This document shows positions 1-8,148 of a stretch of DNA of 64,000 bases, in pieces. Both the position numbers and the translations under genes were made by a program. Source of the stretch: Roseibium polysiphoniae (GTDB lineage Bacteria > Pseudomonadota > Alphaproteobacteria > Rhizobiales > Stappiaceae); contig NZ_JACYXJ010000007.1 of NCBI RefSeq assembly GCF_014842925.1, forward strand, positions 1 to 64,000, read 5' to 3'. Position 1 is the stretch's first letter, and each line of letters begins with the position of its first letter. Below the pieces are notes generated by a model. It ran no database searches and was not told the DNA's origin. It worked only from the letters and a program-made list of their open reading frames with translations.

Positions 1-37
1 CCGTCCGCCAGCGACGTTGCCGCCGTCGATGAACGTG

Positions 38-66
38 GTTATAGGACCACACCCCAAAACCGTCAA
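38..66 (-). promoter_or_regulatory. Strong sigma-70 promoter, probably of a stable RNA operon
   Basis: On the minus strand TTGACG (66-61) is followed by a 17-base spacer and TATAAC (43-38), a near-consensus sigma-70 promoter. The DNA upstream of it, about 70-115, is very A+T rich like an UP element. The transcript would run out of the left edge of the window. The GC-rich initial transcript and the promoter strength resemble alphaproteobacterial rRNA operon promoters, but the RNA itself lies outside, so that identity is inference. Confidence 0.6.
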
Positions 67-204
67 CGACAAACTCCAAAAAAAACAAACTAAATAAAAA
101 TACAAAACTACAACTGTGGACAAAGAGGAAGGAAAGGAGAGGAAAACCTAATTATTTCAATAACTTACGCAGAAGCTACGTCCTCACCTCATAGAGCTAC
201 ACGT

Positions 205-1500
205 TCATCCGAGGCGGGTCAGAACAGCCTCTACGGCTTTGCCACAGGCTAGTAGCGCGGCGTCATTGTTCCTGGCCCCGATCAGCATTGCGCTGAGGGT
301 CAGGTCATTGTGCCCGAAAGGCATGGCGAGGCTGCAGCCATCCGCGCAGTTGGCGAGAGATGGATTGCGCAGCGCGAGCAGATTGGCACGTCCAAATTCC
401 GCGTCGTCCGAAAGGTCCGACACTTTTGGTGGCAACAAAGGTGTCGTCGGCAGCAACAGAAAGTCCCCGCCAAGCTCAGCTGCAAAAGCCTCGGCAAAGG
501 CATTCCTGTTGTTCAGGGCCTGACGGTAGCTGACCGCATCGAGTTCATCTGCGCGGGACATTCTGGAATGAACGCGAGGATCGAAATCTTCGGCACGACC
601 TTGAAAGAGGTCCTCATAATGAGCGCGCGATTCAACCGAGGTCATCTGCCAGGGGGCAAATTTCCCATACAGATCGATACAGCCGAGATCTCTCTCGAGA
701 ATTTTGAAGCCCGCGTCACCCAAGGCGGAAAGGATTGCTTCGAACCCCTCCGCGATCACGGGATCCAACTCGTCGAACCCGAAATTTCGAGCGACGACAA
801 GGCGCCCCACTTCGGGAGCTTCGGGCACGGCCGGCAGACCAGCCATGACCTGCCAGGCAAGTTCGCAGTCGGCAACGGAGCGCGCCATCGGACCAAAGCT
901 GTCGAGCGTATCCGAGAGTGGCTTGCCCCCTGCGAGAGGAACAGTCGCCTGCGTCGGCTTGAAGCCGGTGATGCCGGTGAACGCGGCTGGAATGCGAAGT
1001 GAGCCGCCCGTGTCGCTACCGATCGCGATGTCACACAATCCAAGGGCAACCGAAACAGCGCCGCCACTGGTCGAGCCGCCGGGCGCACAGCCTGGATAGG
1101 CCGGGTTGTCCGGCGTCCCGTAGTGAGGGTTAAGACCAATACCGGAATAGGCAAACTCGGACATGTTGGTCAGACCCAGGAAGACCGCACCGGCCTCGCG
1201 GAGCCTTGCGATCGCAGGTGCGTCCCGTTCCGCAGGCGGTTCGCCCTGCAAAACCTTGGTACCGGCTGTTGTCGTTTCACCGGCAACATCAAACAAGGCC
1301 TTGATGCTGGTGATCGCGCCGGCAAGTGGCGAGGCAATGGACGGCGCCAGCGCTGCCTGCTCGCGTGCGAGGGGACCCAGATCCCTGGTAAAGACCGACG
1401 CAGCCGCGGGGTCCTCGGCCAGTCCCGTCAATGCGCGTTCTGTCCGTTCCGAAGCGATCTCAGCACTCCAAGCAAGGTCGGTCCTGGCACTCATCGTCAT
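205..1500 (-). CDS. Amidase, amidase-signature family
   Basis: A 431-residue amidase-signature hydrolase that should cleave a C-N amide bond with a Ser-cisSer-Lys triad. Visible are the catalytic Lys67 (TSIKALF), the Gly/Ser-rich G-G-S-T-S-G-G segment (141-147) and the nucleophile Ser167 in SDTGGSLR, followed by the usual R-I-P-A-A-F and GFKPT. The length is normal for the short single-domain members. It is the last gene of a minus-strand operon with a TRAP importer, a DUF2848 protein and a DUF1445 protein, so it probably hydrolyses the imported compound or a breakdown product. There is no signal peptide, so it is cytoplasmic. GGAAAG just before the ATG supports the start. The substrate cannot be told from the sequence. 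Confidence 0.9.
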   Translation of the reverse strand: MTMSARTDLAWSAEIASERTERALTGLAEDPAAASVFTRDLGPLAREQAALAPSIASPLAGAITSIKALFDVAGETTTAGTKVLQGEPPAERDAPAIARLREAGAVFLGLTNMSEFAYSGIGLNPHYGTPDNPAYPGCAPGGSTSGGAVSVALGLCDIAIGSDTGGSLRIPAAFTGITGFKPTQATVPLAGGKPLSDTLDSFGPMARSVADCELAWQVMAGLPAVPEAPEVGRLVVARNFGFDELDPVIAEGFEAILSALGDAGFKILERDLGCIDLYGKFAPWQMTSVESRAHYEDLFQGRAEDFDPRVHSRMSRADELDAVSYRQALNNRNAFAEAFAAELGGDFLLLPTTPLLPPKVSDLSDDAEFGRANLLALRNPSLANCADGCSLAMPFGHNDLTLSAMLIGARNNDAALLACGKAVEAVLTRLG

Positions 1501-1606
1501 CTTCTTTCCAAAGTTTCCGCGGTCAATGGCCCGATGTTTCTCGAAGTTCCAGCAATATTACAAGCCGCTGTCCGCCCCAGACGGTACGCCTGAGGTGCCC
1601 GTTTCC

Positions 1607-2260
1607 CTATGAAACAGCGGAGAGACAACGGGTTCGGTACTGCCACTCGATCTTCGCGCCGGAAACCGGATCGCTCAAAGACATCTTGAAATCATCAGCC
1701 GCCCTTACGCCGCCAATGGCGGGCAAGGTTCCGCAAAGCATGGCGGTCCCTTCCGACATCTCGATCCCATCCATCAGACTGGCCAGAGGTAAAATCGATG
1801 CCAGAGTTCCGTCCTGATAGGGCTTCCAAGAGCCGCCTTCCAAAATCCAGGATCGCAGCTCGAGCTGATCAAGACGATCTGAAACGTCGTCAAGCTTCCA
1901 GAGATCGGGAGCGACCGGCTTGGCGCAGATTTGCTTGGAGTGCGCAACGGAATAGGTTTCGAGTGCCCGGTCCGTATGGTCTGACGCAAGCCCCAGCCAG
2001 AGCGTACCGCCTGATTTCAGCAGAAATGGCTCGGCCTCACCAGAACTCTCCGTGCCCAGAACCTGAACCACACTATCTTGCGTCAAAAGTGCGGGAGCGC
2101 ATTGATAGTAAAGAGGCACGGTTGACGGGGCCGGAACACCAATGGCCGCCAGCTCTTCAATATGATGATCGACCGCAGCCCTGTCTCGTCCGGTCCATCC
2201 GGCGACGATCAAAGTGTGCGGCGTGCATTCGAGCACACCAGCCGGTGTCTGAAATTCCAT
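1607..2260 (-). CDS. DUF2848 family protein
   Basis: A 217-residue soluble protein that I recognise as DUF2848. Family members have no established reaction but often sit in catabolic operons with amidases or fumarylacetoacetase-like enzymes. Typical features are the N-terminal V-A-G-W-T-G-R-D segment, the L-Y-Y-Q motif and the central L-W-L-G-L-A-S-D-H-T-D-R-x-L-E stretch, where His and Asp residues could form a site. It lies 12 bases after the TRAP large permease gene and 106 bases before the amidase gene, in one transcription unit. A role in handling the imported amide or acid is inference from position. Confidence 0.75.
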   Translation of the reverse strand: MEFQTPAGVLECTPHTLIVAGWTGRDRAAVDHHIEELAAIGVPAPSTVPLYYQCAPALLTQDSVVQVLGTESSGEAEPFLLKSGGTLWLGLASDHTDRALETYSVAHSKQICAKPVAPDLWKLDDVSDRLDQLELRSWILEGGSWKPYQDGTLASILPLASLMDGIEMSEGTAMLCGTLPAIGGVRAADDFKMSLSDPVSGAKIEWQYRTRCLSAVS

Positions 2261-2272
2261 AATAGGAGCCTT

Positions 2273-3553
2273 TTACAAGCTGGATGGGAGGAAGAGAGCA
2301 AGCTGCGGCGCCAGGATAAGAAGACCGACCATCAGCAGCATTGCGAAGGCATAGGGAATGCAGCCCAGCATGACATCTTTGAATGGCGCCCTGCCCCGGG
2401 CGGACTGAACCACGTAGAGGTTCAATCCAACCGGCGGTGTGATCAAAGCCATTTCGACCAGAATGATCATCAAGATCCCGAACCAGATCTTGTCGTAACC
2501 CAGGTGCACAATGATCGGCACAACAATGGGGATCGTCGCCACCATGAGAGACAAGGTCTCGATGAAAAAGCCGAGGACGATGTACATCAGCACAATCACG
2601 AGGAGGGTCGCGAGCGGCCCCAGACCGAGCCCATTAAGCAAGTCTTGCAACGCACGGCTGACGCCGGCAGCCGTCAGGACGAAATTCAACACATAGGCAC
2701 CAATGACCACCAGCATGATCATGGCCGACGTGCGGACTGCGCCACGCAACGCCTTGGACAGCATATCAAGGCTGAACGCCCTTTGTTGAACAGCGATTGC
2801 CAGCGCAATGCCAACCCCGATGGCCGCAGCTTCAGTGGGCGTCGCCCAGCCAGCATAAATCGAGCCGACGATCGCGGCGAAAAGACCGAAGATCGGGATC
2901 AGGTCAAGGAGCCCGACGAACCTCTCGCGCCAGGCGCTTGGGCGCCGAGGACCGCCGAGAGACGGCCACAGCACGCAAAGGATCACCGTGAAGATCATGA
3001 AGAGCAGCGCCATCAATAGACCCGGCAACAGCCCGGCCAGAAACAGCTGCGGGATCGAGCTTTCGGTCAGGAACCCATAGACAATTAGGTTGATTGAAGG
3101 CGGAATGATAATACCGAGTGTACCGCCAGCGGCGATTGCGCCGGAAAACAGCTTCTCGTTATAGCCCAGCGCCCGCGCCTGAGGCATCGCAACCGTTGCG
3201 ACTGTCGCGGCAGTCGCGACCGACGAGCCGGACGTTGCAGAGAACATGGTCGATGTGGCGATATTCGCATGGATCAGACCACCGGGCAGCCAGGACACCC
3301 ATTTGTCGAGCGCGGTGTAAGTCCTGCTTGCCACACCGCTGCGGACCAGAATTTCTCCCAGCAGCACGAACAACGGAATGGCGATCAAGGTTGCACTGTT
3401 GGAGGACGACCAGACCACCTGGCCAAGGCCGCGCATCAACGGGAACGGACTGAAGAAAAAGTCGATCCCGAAGGCGAGCAGAAACAGAACAATCCCGACC
3501 GGGATGGAAAGGGCAAGAAGGCCGAGAAGACCGAAGGCTGTAAAGGGGATCAT
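2273..3553 (-). CDS. dctM: TRAP transporter large permease (DctM)
   Basis: A 426-residue, very hydrophobic protein of the DctM family, the ion-coupled translocating subunit of tripartite ATP-independent periplasmic transporters. It starts directly with a membrane segment and has about a dozen. Family hallmarks include S-A-T-S-G-S-S-V-A-T-A-A-T-V (about 105-118), the I-I-P-P-S-I-N motif and the later P-I-V-V-P-I-I and T-P-P-V-G-L-N-L-Y-V segments. Its ATG overlaps the stop of the small-subunit gene by four bases (ATGA), so the two are translationally coupled. With the upstream dctQ and dctP genes it forms a complete three-part importer. Confidence 0.95.
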   Translation of the reverse strand: MIPFTAFGLLGLLALSIPVGIVLFLLAFGIDFFFSPFPLMRGLGQVVWSSSNSATLIAIPLFVLLGEILVRSGVASRTYTALDKWVSWLPGGLIHANIATSTMFSATSGSSVATAATVATVAMPQARALGYNEKLFSGAIAAGGTLGIIIPPSINLIVYGFLTESSIPQLFLAGLLPGLLMALLFMIFTVILCVLWPSLGGPRRPSAWRERFVGLLDLIPIFGLFAAIVGSIYAGWATPTEAAAIGVGIALAIAVQQRAFSLDMLSKALRGAVRTSAMIMLVVIGAYVLNFVLTAAGVSRALQDLLNGLGLGPLATLLVIVLMYIVLGFFIETLSLMVATIPIVVPIIVHLGYDKIWFGILMIILVEMALITPPVGLNLYVVQSARGRAPFKDVMLGCIPYAFAMLLMVGLLILAPQLALFLPSSL

Positions 3554-4083
3554 TCGCTTCCCCCCATACCAACGGCTTCTTCAATAGCGTCCTCGTCGCT
3601 GACGAACAGCTTTAGCATGACATAGACAACCAAAAGAACGGCCGAGATCGCAAACCAGAGCCAGCCGGACCACCACAGCAATTGCGGAATCCACAAGGGT
3701 GTTTCCAGCGGCGTGTTGGCCCTTGCACCTGTCGAAAGCGTCTTGGCGACGACCGACCAGCCGCGCCAGGCGACAACCAGTGCAGTCGCTGCAAGGCTCA
3801 TGATGGCAATCGCGTCGAGGAGCGCCCGACCTTTCGACACAAGGCGCTCGCGTACGAGGTCGATACGCACATGCGCTCTCTCGGTCAGGGCGTAGCTCAC
3901 GCCCCAACTTGATGTGATTGCCATTACGTAGCCGGAAATCTCGTCGACTCCGCCCAAGGATCCGCCAAGTTGGCGGGTCAGAATTTCAACGAGTGTATAA
4001 AGGACACAGACCATCAGCATTGCGCCGACGGCAATTGCCACCCGGTCGTTGATTTTCTTCAAGAGATAGATGAGCGGAGTCAC
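3550..4083 (-). CDS. dctQ: TRAP transporter small permease (DctQ)
   Basis: A 177-residue inner-membrane protein with four predicted helices, the DctQ subunit that pairs with DctM. Supporting features are its size, the order dctP-dctQ-dctM and the conserved cytoplasmic-loop pattern around T-E-R-A-H-V-R-I-D-L-V (about 65-75). The C-terminus is acidic. It follows dctP by 12 bases and overlaps dctM by four. Known DctQ proteins help assemble or stabilise DctM. The substrate is decided by DctP. Confidence 0.92.
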   Translation of the reverse strand: MTPLIYLLKKINDRVAIAVGAMLMVCVLYTLVEILTRQLGGSLGGVDEISGYVMAITSSWGVSYALTERAHVRIDLVRERLVSKGRALLDAIAIMSLAATALVVAWRGWSVVAKTLSTGARANTPLETPLWIPQLLWWSGWLWFAISAVLLVVYVMLKLFVSDEDAIEEAVGMGGSE

Positions 4084-4095
4084 GAGTTTCCAGCC

Positions 4096-5142
4096 TTAGT
4101 TCAGGGTCAGTTCAACGCCGGTGACCTTGCCGACGCTGTCGTTCCAACGCTTGGCCCACTCAGGCCCGGCGCGTTCAGCCCATTCGGGCAGAACCTCGGA
4201 GATCAGGACCTCCTTCGCCTTGGCTAGGTCTTCGTCGTTTGCGGCGACAAGGGTCATGTCATGTGCATCACCGTAGGTGCATTCGCCGGTTCCGGTCAGG
4301 CAGGCAATATCGTTTGCAAGTGCACCCTGAGCCGACTGCCAAGCGGGAGCCTCGAACTTTTCCTTGATCGCGCTTTCGAGAGTGCTCTTTTGAGCATCGC
4401 TGAGCGAGTTCCACTTGTCGAGGTTAATCGCGGTGACAACGGGATCCCAGCCACCGAGCGGCAGCGTGATCAAATGGCTCGAAACTTCCCACCAACCCGC
4501 GTTGTAGCCCGAGCCTGCTCCGGTGACGGCGCAATCGACAACGCCGCGCTGCAGGGCGCCTGGCACTTCGCCAAAGCCGATATTGACGCCTTCTGCACCC
4601 AGGGCTTCCAGGAACTTCGCGGTCATGCGGCCCGAAGCACGCACTTTCTTGCCTTTCAGGCCTTCCAAATTGCTGACTTCCCCGTTGCAGAAAACGACCT
4701 GCGGCGGATAGGGCGCAATCGCCAAGACCTTGGCGTTGAAGACGTCCTTGTAGATGTCGTCGACCATCGGGCGTGCCGCTTCAACGGCCTTCTGAGCAGT
4801 GGCAGCATCCGTGGCGATCAGGGGCACATCCAGACCTTCGAGCGCCGCGCTGTCGGCGACCGCATAGTCGCCCACGGTCATTCCCACGTCAAAGACGCCC
4901 TGGGACAGCATCCGGAACACATCTCCGCCAGCAATGCCCATCTGGTCGTGCGTAGTCATTGTGGCCGTCAGGTCGCCTCCGGAGACTTCCGAAAGGGTCT
5001 CGGTCCAGAACGGCATTTCATACTGCTTGTAAAGTGGCAGGCTGCTCCAGCTGCCGACGACGGACAGCTCTTCCGCCTGAACAGCACTTGCTGCGGTGAG
5101 CGCGGCAAGAGAGAGCGTGGATAGTGCGAGAAGTTTTTTCAT
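4096..5142 (-). CDS. dctP: TRAP transporter substrate-binding protein (DctP)
   Basis: A 348-residue periplasmic solute receptor. It has a Sec signal peptide with a KK start, a hydrophobic core of Ala, Leu and Ser, and likely cleavage after A-V-Q-A near residue 23. The central segment K-G-K-K-V-R-A-S-G-R, with the Arg that normally salt-bridges a carboxylate ligand in DctP proteins, is present, and F-G-E-V-P-G-A-L-Q-R-G-V-V-D follows. The frame could open at 5154, but GGAGAACAAC lies just before the ATG at 5142, so I use that. A carboxylate ligand is likely from the family; the amidase neighbour suggests an acid that also carries an amide. Confidence 0.92.
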   Translation of the reverse strand: MKKLLALSTLSLAALTAASAVQAEELSVVGSWSSLPLYKQYEMPFWTETLSEVSGGDLTATMTTHDQMGIAGGDVFRMLSQGVFDVGMTVGDYAVADSAALEGLDVPLIATDAATAQKAVEAARPMVDDIYKDVFNAKVLAIAPYPPQVVFCNGEVSNLEGLKGKKVRASGRMTAKFLEALGAEGVNIGFGEVPGALQRGVVDCAVTGAGSGYNAGWWEVSSHLITLPLGGWDPVVTAINLDKWNSLSDAQKSTLESAIKEKFEAPAWQSAQGALANDIACLTGTGECTYGDAHDMTLVAANDEDLAKAKEVLISEVLPEWAERAGPEWAKRWNDSVGKVTGVELTLN

Positions 5143-5165
5143 GTTGTTCTCCATTCCGGGAAGGT

Positions 5166-6005
5166 TCAGAAAGTCGGTTTTTTATTATCGTTGCAGGGGT
5201 AGATCGGCGCGCATTGTTCGCTGACATCAGCGATGAGCATGGCACCAGGGGCGTGTGTGATCGAAAGAGCGGACTTGGCTTGCATGATCGCAACCTGCGG
5301 AGTGACACCGCAGGCCCAAAAGAGAGGAACTTCGCCCTCCGCTATTTCGACCGCATTGCCCCAATCCGGTTTGCCGACATCCGCAATGCCAATTTCCTCT
5401 GGCGATCCGATGTGGAGCGGCGCGCCATGGGCAAGAGGATAAGATCTGCAGATTTCAAAGACTTCGTCGATCCGGTCTTCATGGATCGGGCGCATGGACA
5501 CAACCGTATCGCCGCCAAAAGGTCCGCACGGAACAGTCTTGATGGACGAGCGGTACATTGGAACCGTTACGTCCATCTCAATGTGGCGCATGGAAATGCC
5601 TGCACGCAGCAGAGCGTTTTCGAAGGTGAATGAGCAACCGATGGCAAAAGCCACAAAATCGGGCTGCCACACATCGATCAAATCCGGCACCTGCTCGGCC
5701 AATACGCCATCGCGGTAGATGTTGTATCGTGCTGCGTCGGTGCGGATGTCTACGGTTTCACCGAGCCGCTCCACCTGCGGATTGCCAGGCTCGGACACGC
5801 CAGCAAGCGGACAGGACTTCGGGTTTAGTCGACAGAATTGGTGAAAGTCATCCGCCAGATCACCGGAGACAATTGCGAGATTACATTGCAGGTGCCCCTT
5901 GGCGAGACCTGCCGTGTGGCCCGTGTACAGACCGGACCGGATTGCACTGCGGACCGCAGCGAAATCGCGCTCGACAAGTTCTGAATAATTGACGGTCTGG
6001 ACCAT
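5166..6005 (-). CDS. DUF1445 family protein (putative hydro-lyase / D-glutamate cyclase-like)
   Basis: A 279-residue cytoplasmic protein of the DUF1445 (YcsI) family, annotated variously as putative hydro-lyase and related to the D-glutamate cyclase domain. Visible family features are G-H-T-A-G-L-A-K-G-H-L-Q-C-N near residue 35, C-R-x-N-P-K-x-C-P, R-T-D-A-A-R-Y-N-I-Y, the F-A-I-G-C-S-F-T-F-E segment, and C-G-V-T-P-Q near the C-terminus. The frame extends upstream to 6056, but GAAGGGG before the ATG at 6005 supports this start. It is the first gene of the TRAP/amidase operon and faces the LysR gene. A role in metabolising a cyclic or dehydratable amino acid derivative is inference. Confidence 0.82.
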   Translation of the reverse strand: MVQTVNYSELVERDFAAVRSAIRSGLYTGHTAGLAKGHLQCNLAIVSGDLADDFHQFCRLNPKSCPLAGVSEPGNPQVERLGETVDIRTDAARYNIYRDGVLAEQVPDLIDVWQPDFVAFAIGCSFTFENALLRAGISMRHIEMDVTVPMYRSSIKTVPCGPFGGDTVVSMRPIHEDRIDEVFEICRSYPLAHGAPLHIGSPEEIGIADVGKPDWGNAVEIAEGEVPLFWACGVTPQVAIMQAKSALSITHAPGAMLIADVSEQCAPIYPCNDNKKPTF

Positions 6006-6076
6006 ACGCACCCCTTCACTCTGGAAAAGGCTGAAGCTGACGGCGTATAAAGTCAAATTGCTATTTCTTGTTCAAA

Positions 6077-6097
6077 GTGATCCAATTTCCTGATCAC
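6077..6097. promoter_or_regulatory. LysR-type operator, ATC-N9-GAT inside a 6-bp inverted repeat
   Basis: A perfect inverted repeat, GTGATC (6077-6082), nine bases, GATCAC (6092-6097), lies in the 109-base space between the divergent DUF1445 and LysR genes and ends 17 bases before the LysR start codon. Its core is ATC-N9-GAT, the classic LysR-type recognition form (T-N11-A). It is the natural site for the adjacent LysR protein to repress itself and activate the TRAP operon. Binding is inference. Confidence 0.6.
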
Positions 6098-6114
6098 CAG
6101 ATAGGACCCACGAC

Positions 6115-7017
6115 ATGACGCTTGAGCAGTTGAGAACTTTCCTTTGGGTTGCACGCCTTGGTGGCGTCCGCCGTGCCGCCGAGCAGATGAACATTTCCCA
6201 ACCTGCGGTCTCCTCGCGCATCGCAAGCCTGGAAGCCTTTCTTGGCGCAGAGCTGTTTACGCGTAGTTCGACCGGCGTGTTTCTGACGAAACAGGGTGTC
6301 CTGCTGCGTGCCCACGCGGAACAGATCGCCGCGCTTGTCGAGCGGATCAAGGCAGACATCATGCCGGCCGACAGCGTGAGCAGTCTTCTCAGGCTTGGCG
6401 TTGCTGAAACGGTGGCCCAGACATGCCTGCCAGATTTCCTGACACGGCTCCACCAAACCTTCCCGAAATTGAAGATCGAAGTCTCGGTCGATATCTCACT
6501 CAACTTGCGCGAAATGCTGCTTGAACGATCCCTGGATCTGGCGATCCTGATGGGACCTATCTCGGAATATACGGTCGACAATGTCGATCTGCCGCCGTTC
6601 CAGCTGAACTGGTATCGCCCACTGAACATGGAGGAGCCAGACCTCAGGGTGACGCCCGTGATTACCTATAACCGGAACTCCAGGCCTCACCGTGAACTGA
6701 CCCGCGAGCTTCGCGAACGCTATGGAAGCACAGCACAGATCTTTCCCACCAATTCGCTGTCCACCGGCTTTGAAATGGTCGCATCCGGACTGGGCGTTGG
6801 CATCCTGCCCCATGCCCTCGGACGCAGATTTGTCGGCGAAAACAAGATCGCCACATTTGATCCAGGCTGGTTGCCCAATCCACTCCAGTTCACAGCCACC
6901 TATATCGGGGAACCACGCGACGAACTGGTTGCCGAAGCCGCCCGGATCCTTCAGGAGGTCGCTGTCGACTATCATCGCCGCATCGCGGATATCGATTGGC
7001 AGACCTCGCAGGGCTAG
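6115..7017 (+). CDS. LysR-family transcriptional regulator of the TRAP/amidase operon
   Basis: A 300-residue LysR-type regulator. The N-terminal winged helix-turn-helix (about 1-60) is clear: T-L-E-Q-L-R-T-F-L-W-V-A-R-L-G-G-V-R-R-A-A-E-Q-M, then N-I-S-Q-P-A-V-S-S-R-I and L-F-x-R. Residues 90-290 form the effector-binding fold, with the usual late segment S-T-G-F-E-M-V-A-S-G-L-G-V-G-I-L-P. It is divergent from the DUF1445-dctPQM-DUF2848-amidase operon and shares a 109-base promoter region holding an ATC-N9-GAT site, so it most probably controls that operon. The ligand is unknown. Confidence 0.92.
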   Translation: MTLEQLRTFLWVARLGGVRRAAEQMNISQPAVSSRIASLEAFLGAELFTRSSTGVFLTKQGVLLRAHAEQIAALVERIKADIMPADSVSSLLRLGVAETVAQTCLPDFLTRLHQTFPKLKIEVSVDISLNLREMLLERSLDLAILMGPISEYTVDNVDLPPFQLNWYRPLNMEEPDLRVTPVITYNRNSRPHRELTRELRERYGSTAQIFPTNSLSTGFEMVASGLGVGILPHALGRRFVGENKIATFDPGWLPNPLQFTATYIGEPRDELVAEAARILQEVAVDYHRRIADIDWQTSQG

Positions 7018-7275
7018 ATAATGACAACAACACCAGCAAATCACTGAATAATTACAATATATTTTCTACGCCTACTAATAATATTTAATCATACAAGAAC
7101 TAAAATCACCAATAAAACTGCTGATATCAAGGTCAATACTTACTGTTTCCAGCCTTCATTTTACCAAAACGACATATTTCCATCACTACCAGGTTAAGTA
7201 GGGATGGTATTTGAGGTCGGGTTTTGCATATCCCCGCCAGCTTACGCAGCTCGCGTCCACCAGGGAGATCCTGAA

Positions 7276-8148
7276 ATGAAGTTTTTGAAAACCGCAGCCC
7301 TCGCGGCTGCTACCCTTGCGCTGTCCGTTACGACGTCTTTTGCAGACAATTTCAAACTGGCTGTGACCGATGTTGAAGGCCTTGAGCGCCTTCAGCTCGA
7401 GTGGGGTCCGTTCAAGGGCGCGCTTGAGACCGCGACTGGCCATACTTTTGAGTTTTTCCCGGTCACCAGCCGCACAGCAGCTGCTGAAGCGCTGCGCGCC
7501 AAGCGCGTCGACTTCGTTGTCACCGGCCCGGCTGAATACATCGTCATCAACAAGCTGACGGAAGCCACGCCTCTGATCGGTCTCGGCCGCCCTGACTATT
7601 TCTGCGCAATCGTTGTTCGCGCCGACAGCGGCATCGTTCGCCCGGCTGAACTTGAGGGCCAGAAGGTTGCTTTCGGCGACATTGGCTCGACATCGAACAT
7701 GCTCTGCCCAATGCAGCTGATGGCTGACTACGGCATCGATCCTGCCAAGGACGTCGATCGTCTGCACACTTCCCGCAACATTGCTCATGAAGCTCTGAAG
7801 AAGGGCGACGTTGCAGCCATCGGAACCAACCACAACTCTTGGATCAGCGTTCGCAACAAGGACGACAGCGTTCCGAACGGTTTCTTCCGCATCATCGCAC
7901 GTTCCGGCGACCTGCCGAACGACATGCTGATGGCCGCCGCACATGTTGACCCCGAGACTGCCCAGGCTGTTCGCCAGGCGATCCTCGACAACAAGGAAAG
8001 CATCATCAGCGGCATCCTCGCTCATGAAGAGAACGACAAGTACTCCGGCATGGACCTGGTCGCGATCGAAGACGGCGCTTACGACATCGTCCGTTCGATG
8101 TACACGACCGCTGGCTTCCCGCAGTACGACAACTTCATCGGCGAATAA
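7276..8148 (+). CDS. phnD: Phosphonate-type ABC transporter substrate-binding protein (PhnD-like)
   Basis: A 290-residue periplasmic binding protein. The signal peptide (about 1-22) ends T-S-F-A before D-N-F. The phosphonate-binding PhnD fold is indicated by F-F-P-V-T-S-R-T-A-A-A-E-A-L-R, R-V-D-F-V-V-T-G-P-A-E-Y, G-Q-K-V-A-F-G-D-I-G-S-T-S-N near the hinge, and A-I-G-T-N-H. GGGAGA before the ATG at 7276 sets the start, although the frame opens at 7204. The stop overlaps the next gene as TAATG. The 258 bases upstream are A+T rich and I see no Pho box in them, so induction by something other than phosphate starvation is possible. The ligand may be a phosphonate or another oxyanion ester. Confidence 0.88.
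   Translation: MKFLKTAALAAATLALSVTTSFADNFKLAVTDVEGLERLQLEWGPFKGALETATGHTFEFFPVTSRTAAAEALRAKRVDFVVTGPAEYIVINKLTEATPLIGLGRPDYFCAIVVRADSGIVRPAELEGQKVAFGDIGSTSNMLCPMQLMADYGIDPAKDVDRLHTSRNIAHEALKKGDVAAIGTNHNSWISVRNKDDSVPNGFFRIIARSGDLPNDMLMAAAHVDPETAQAVRQAILDNKESIISGILAHEENDKYSGMDLVAIEDGAYDIVRSMYTTAGFPQYDNFIGE

Noticed and set aside
2162-3019. 285-codon plus-strand open frame opposite dctM
   Set aside because: Composition is that of a reversed hydrophobic permease (His, Gln, Asp, Arg rich). The permease is the real gene.
7018-7275. Possible Pho box or riboswitch upstream of phnD
   Set aside because: The region is A+T rich but contains no pair of CTGTCA-like repeats and no fold I could support.
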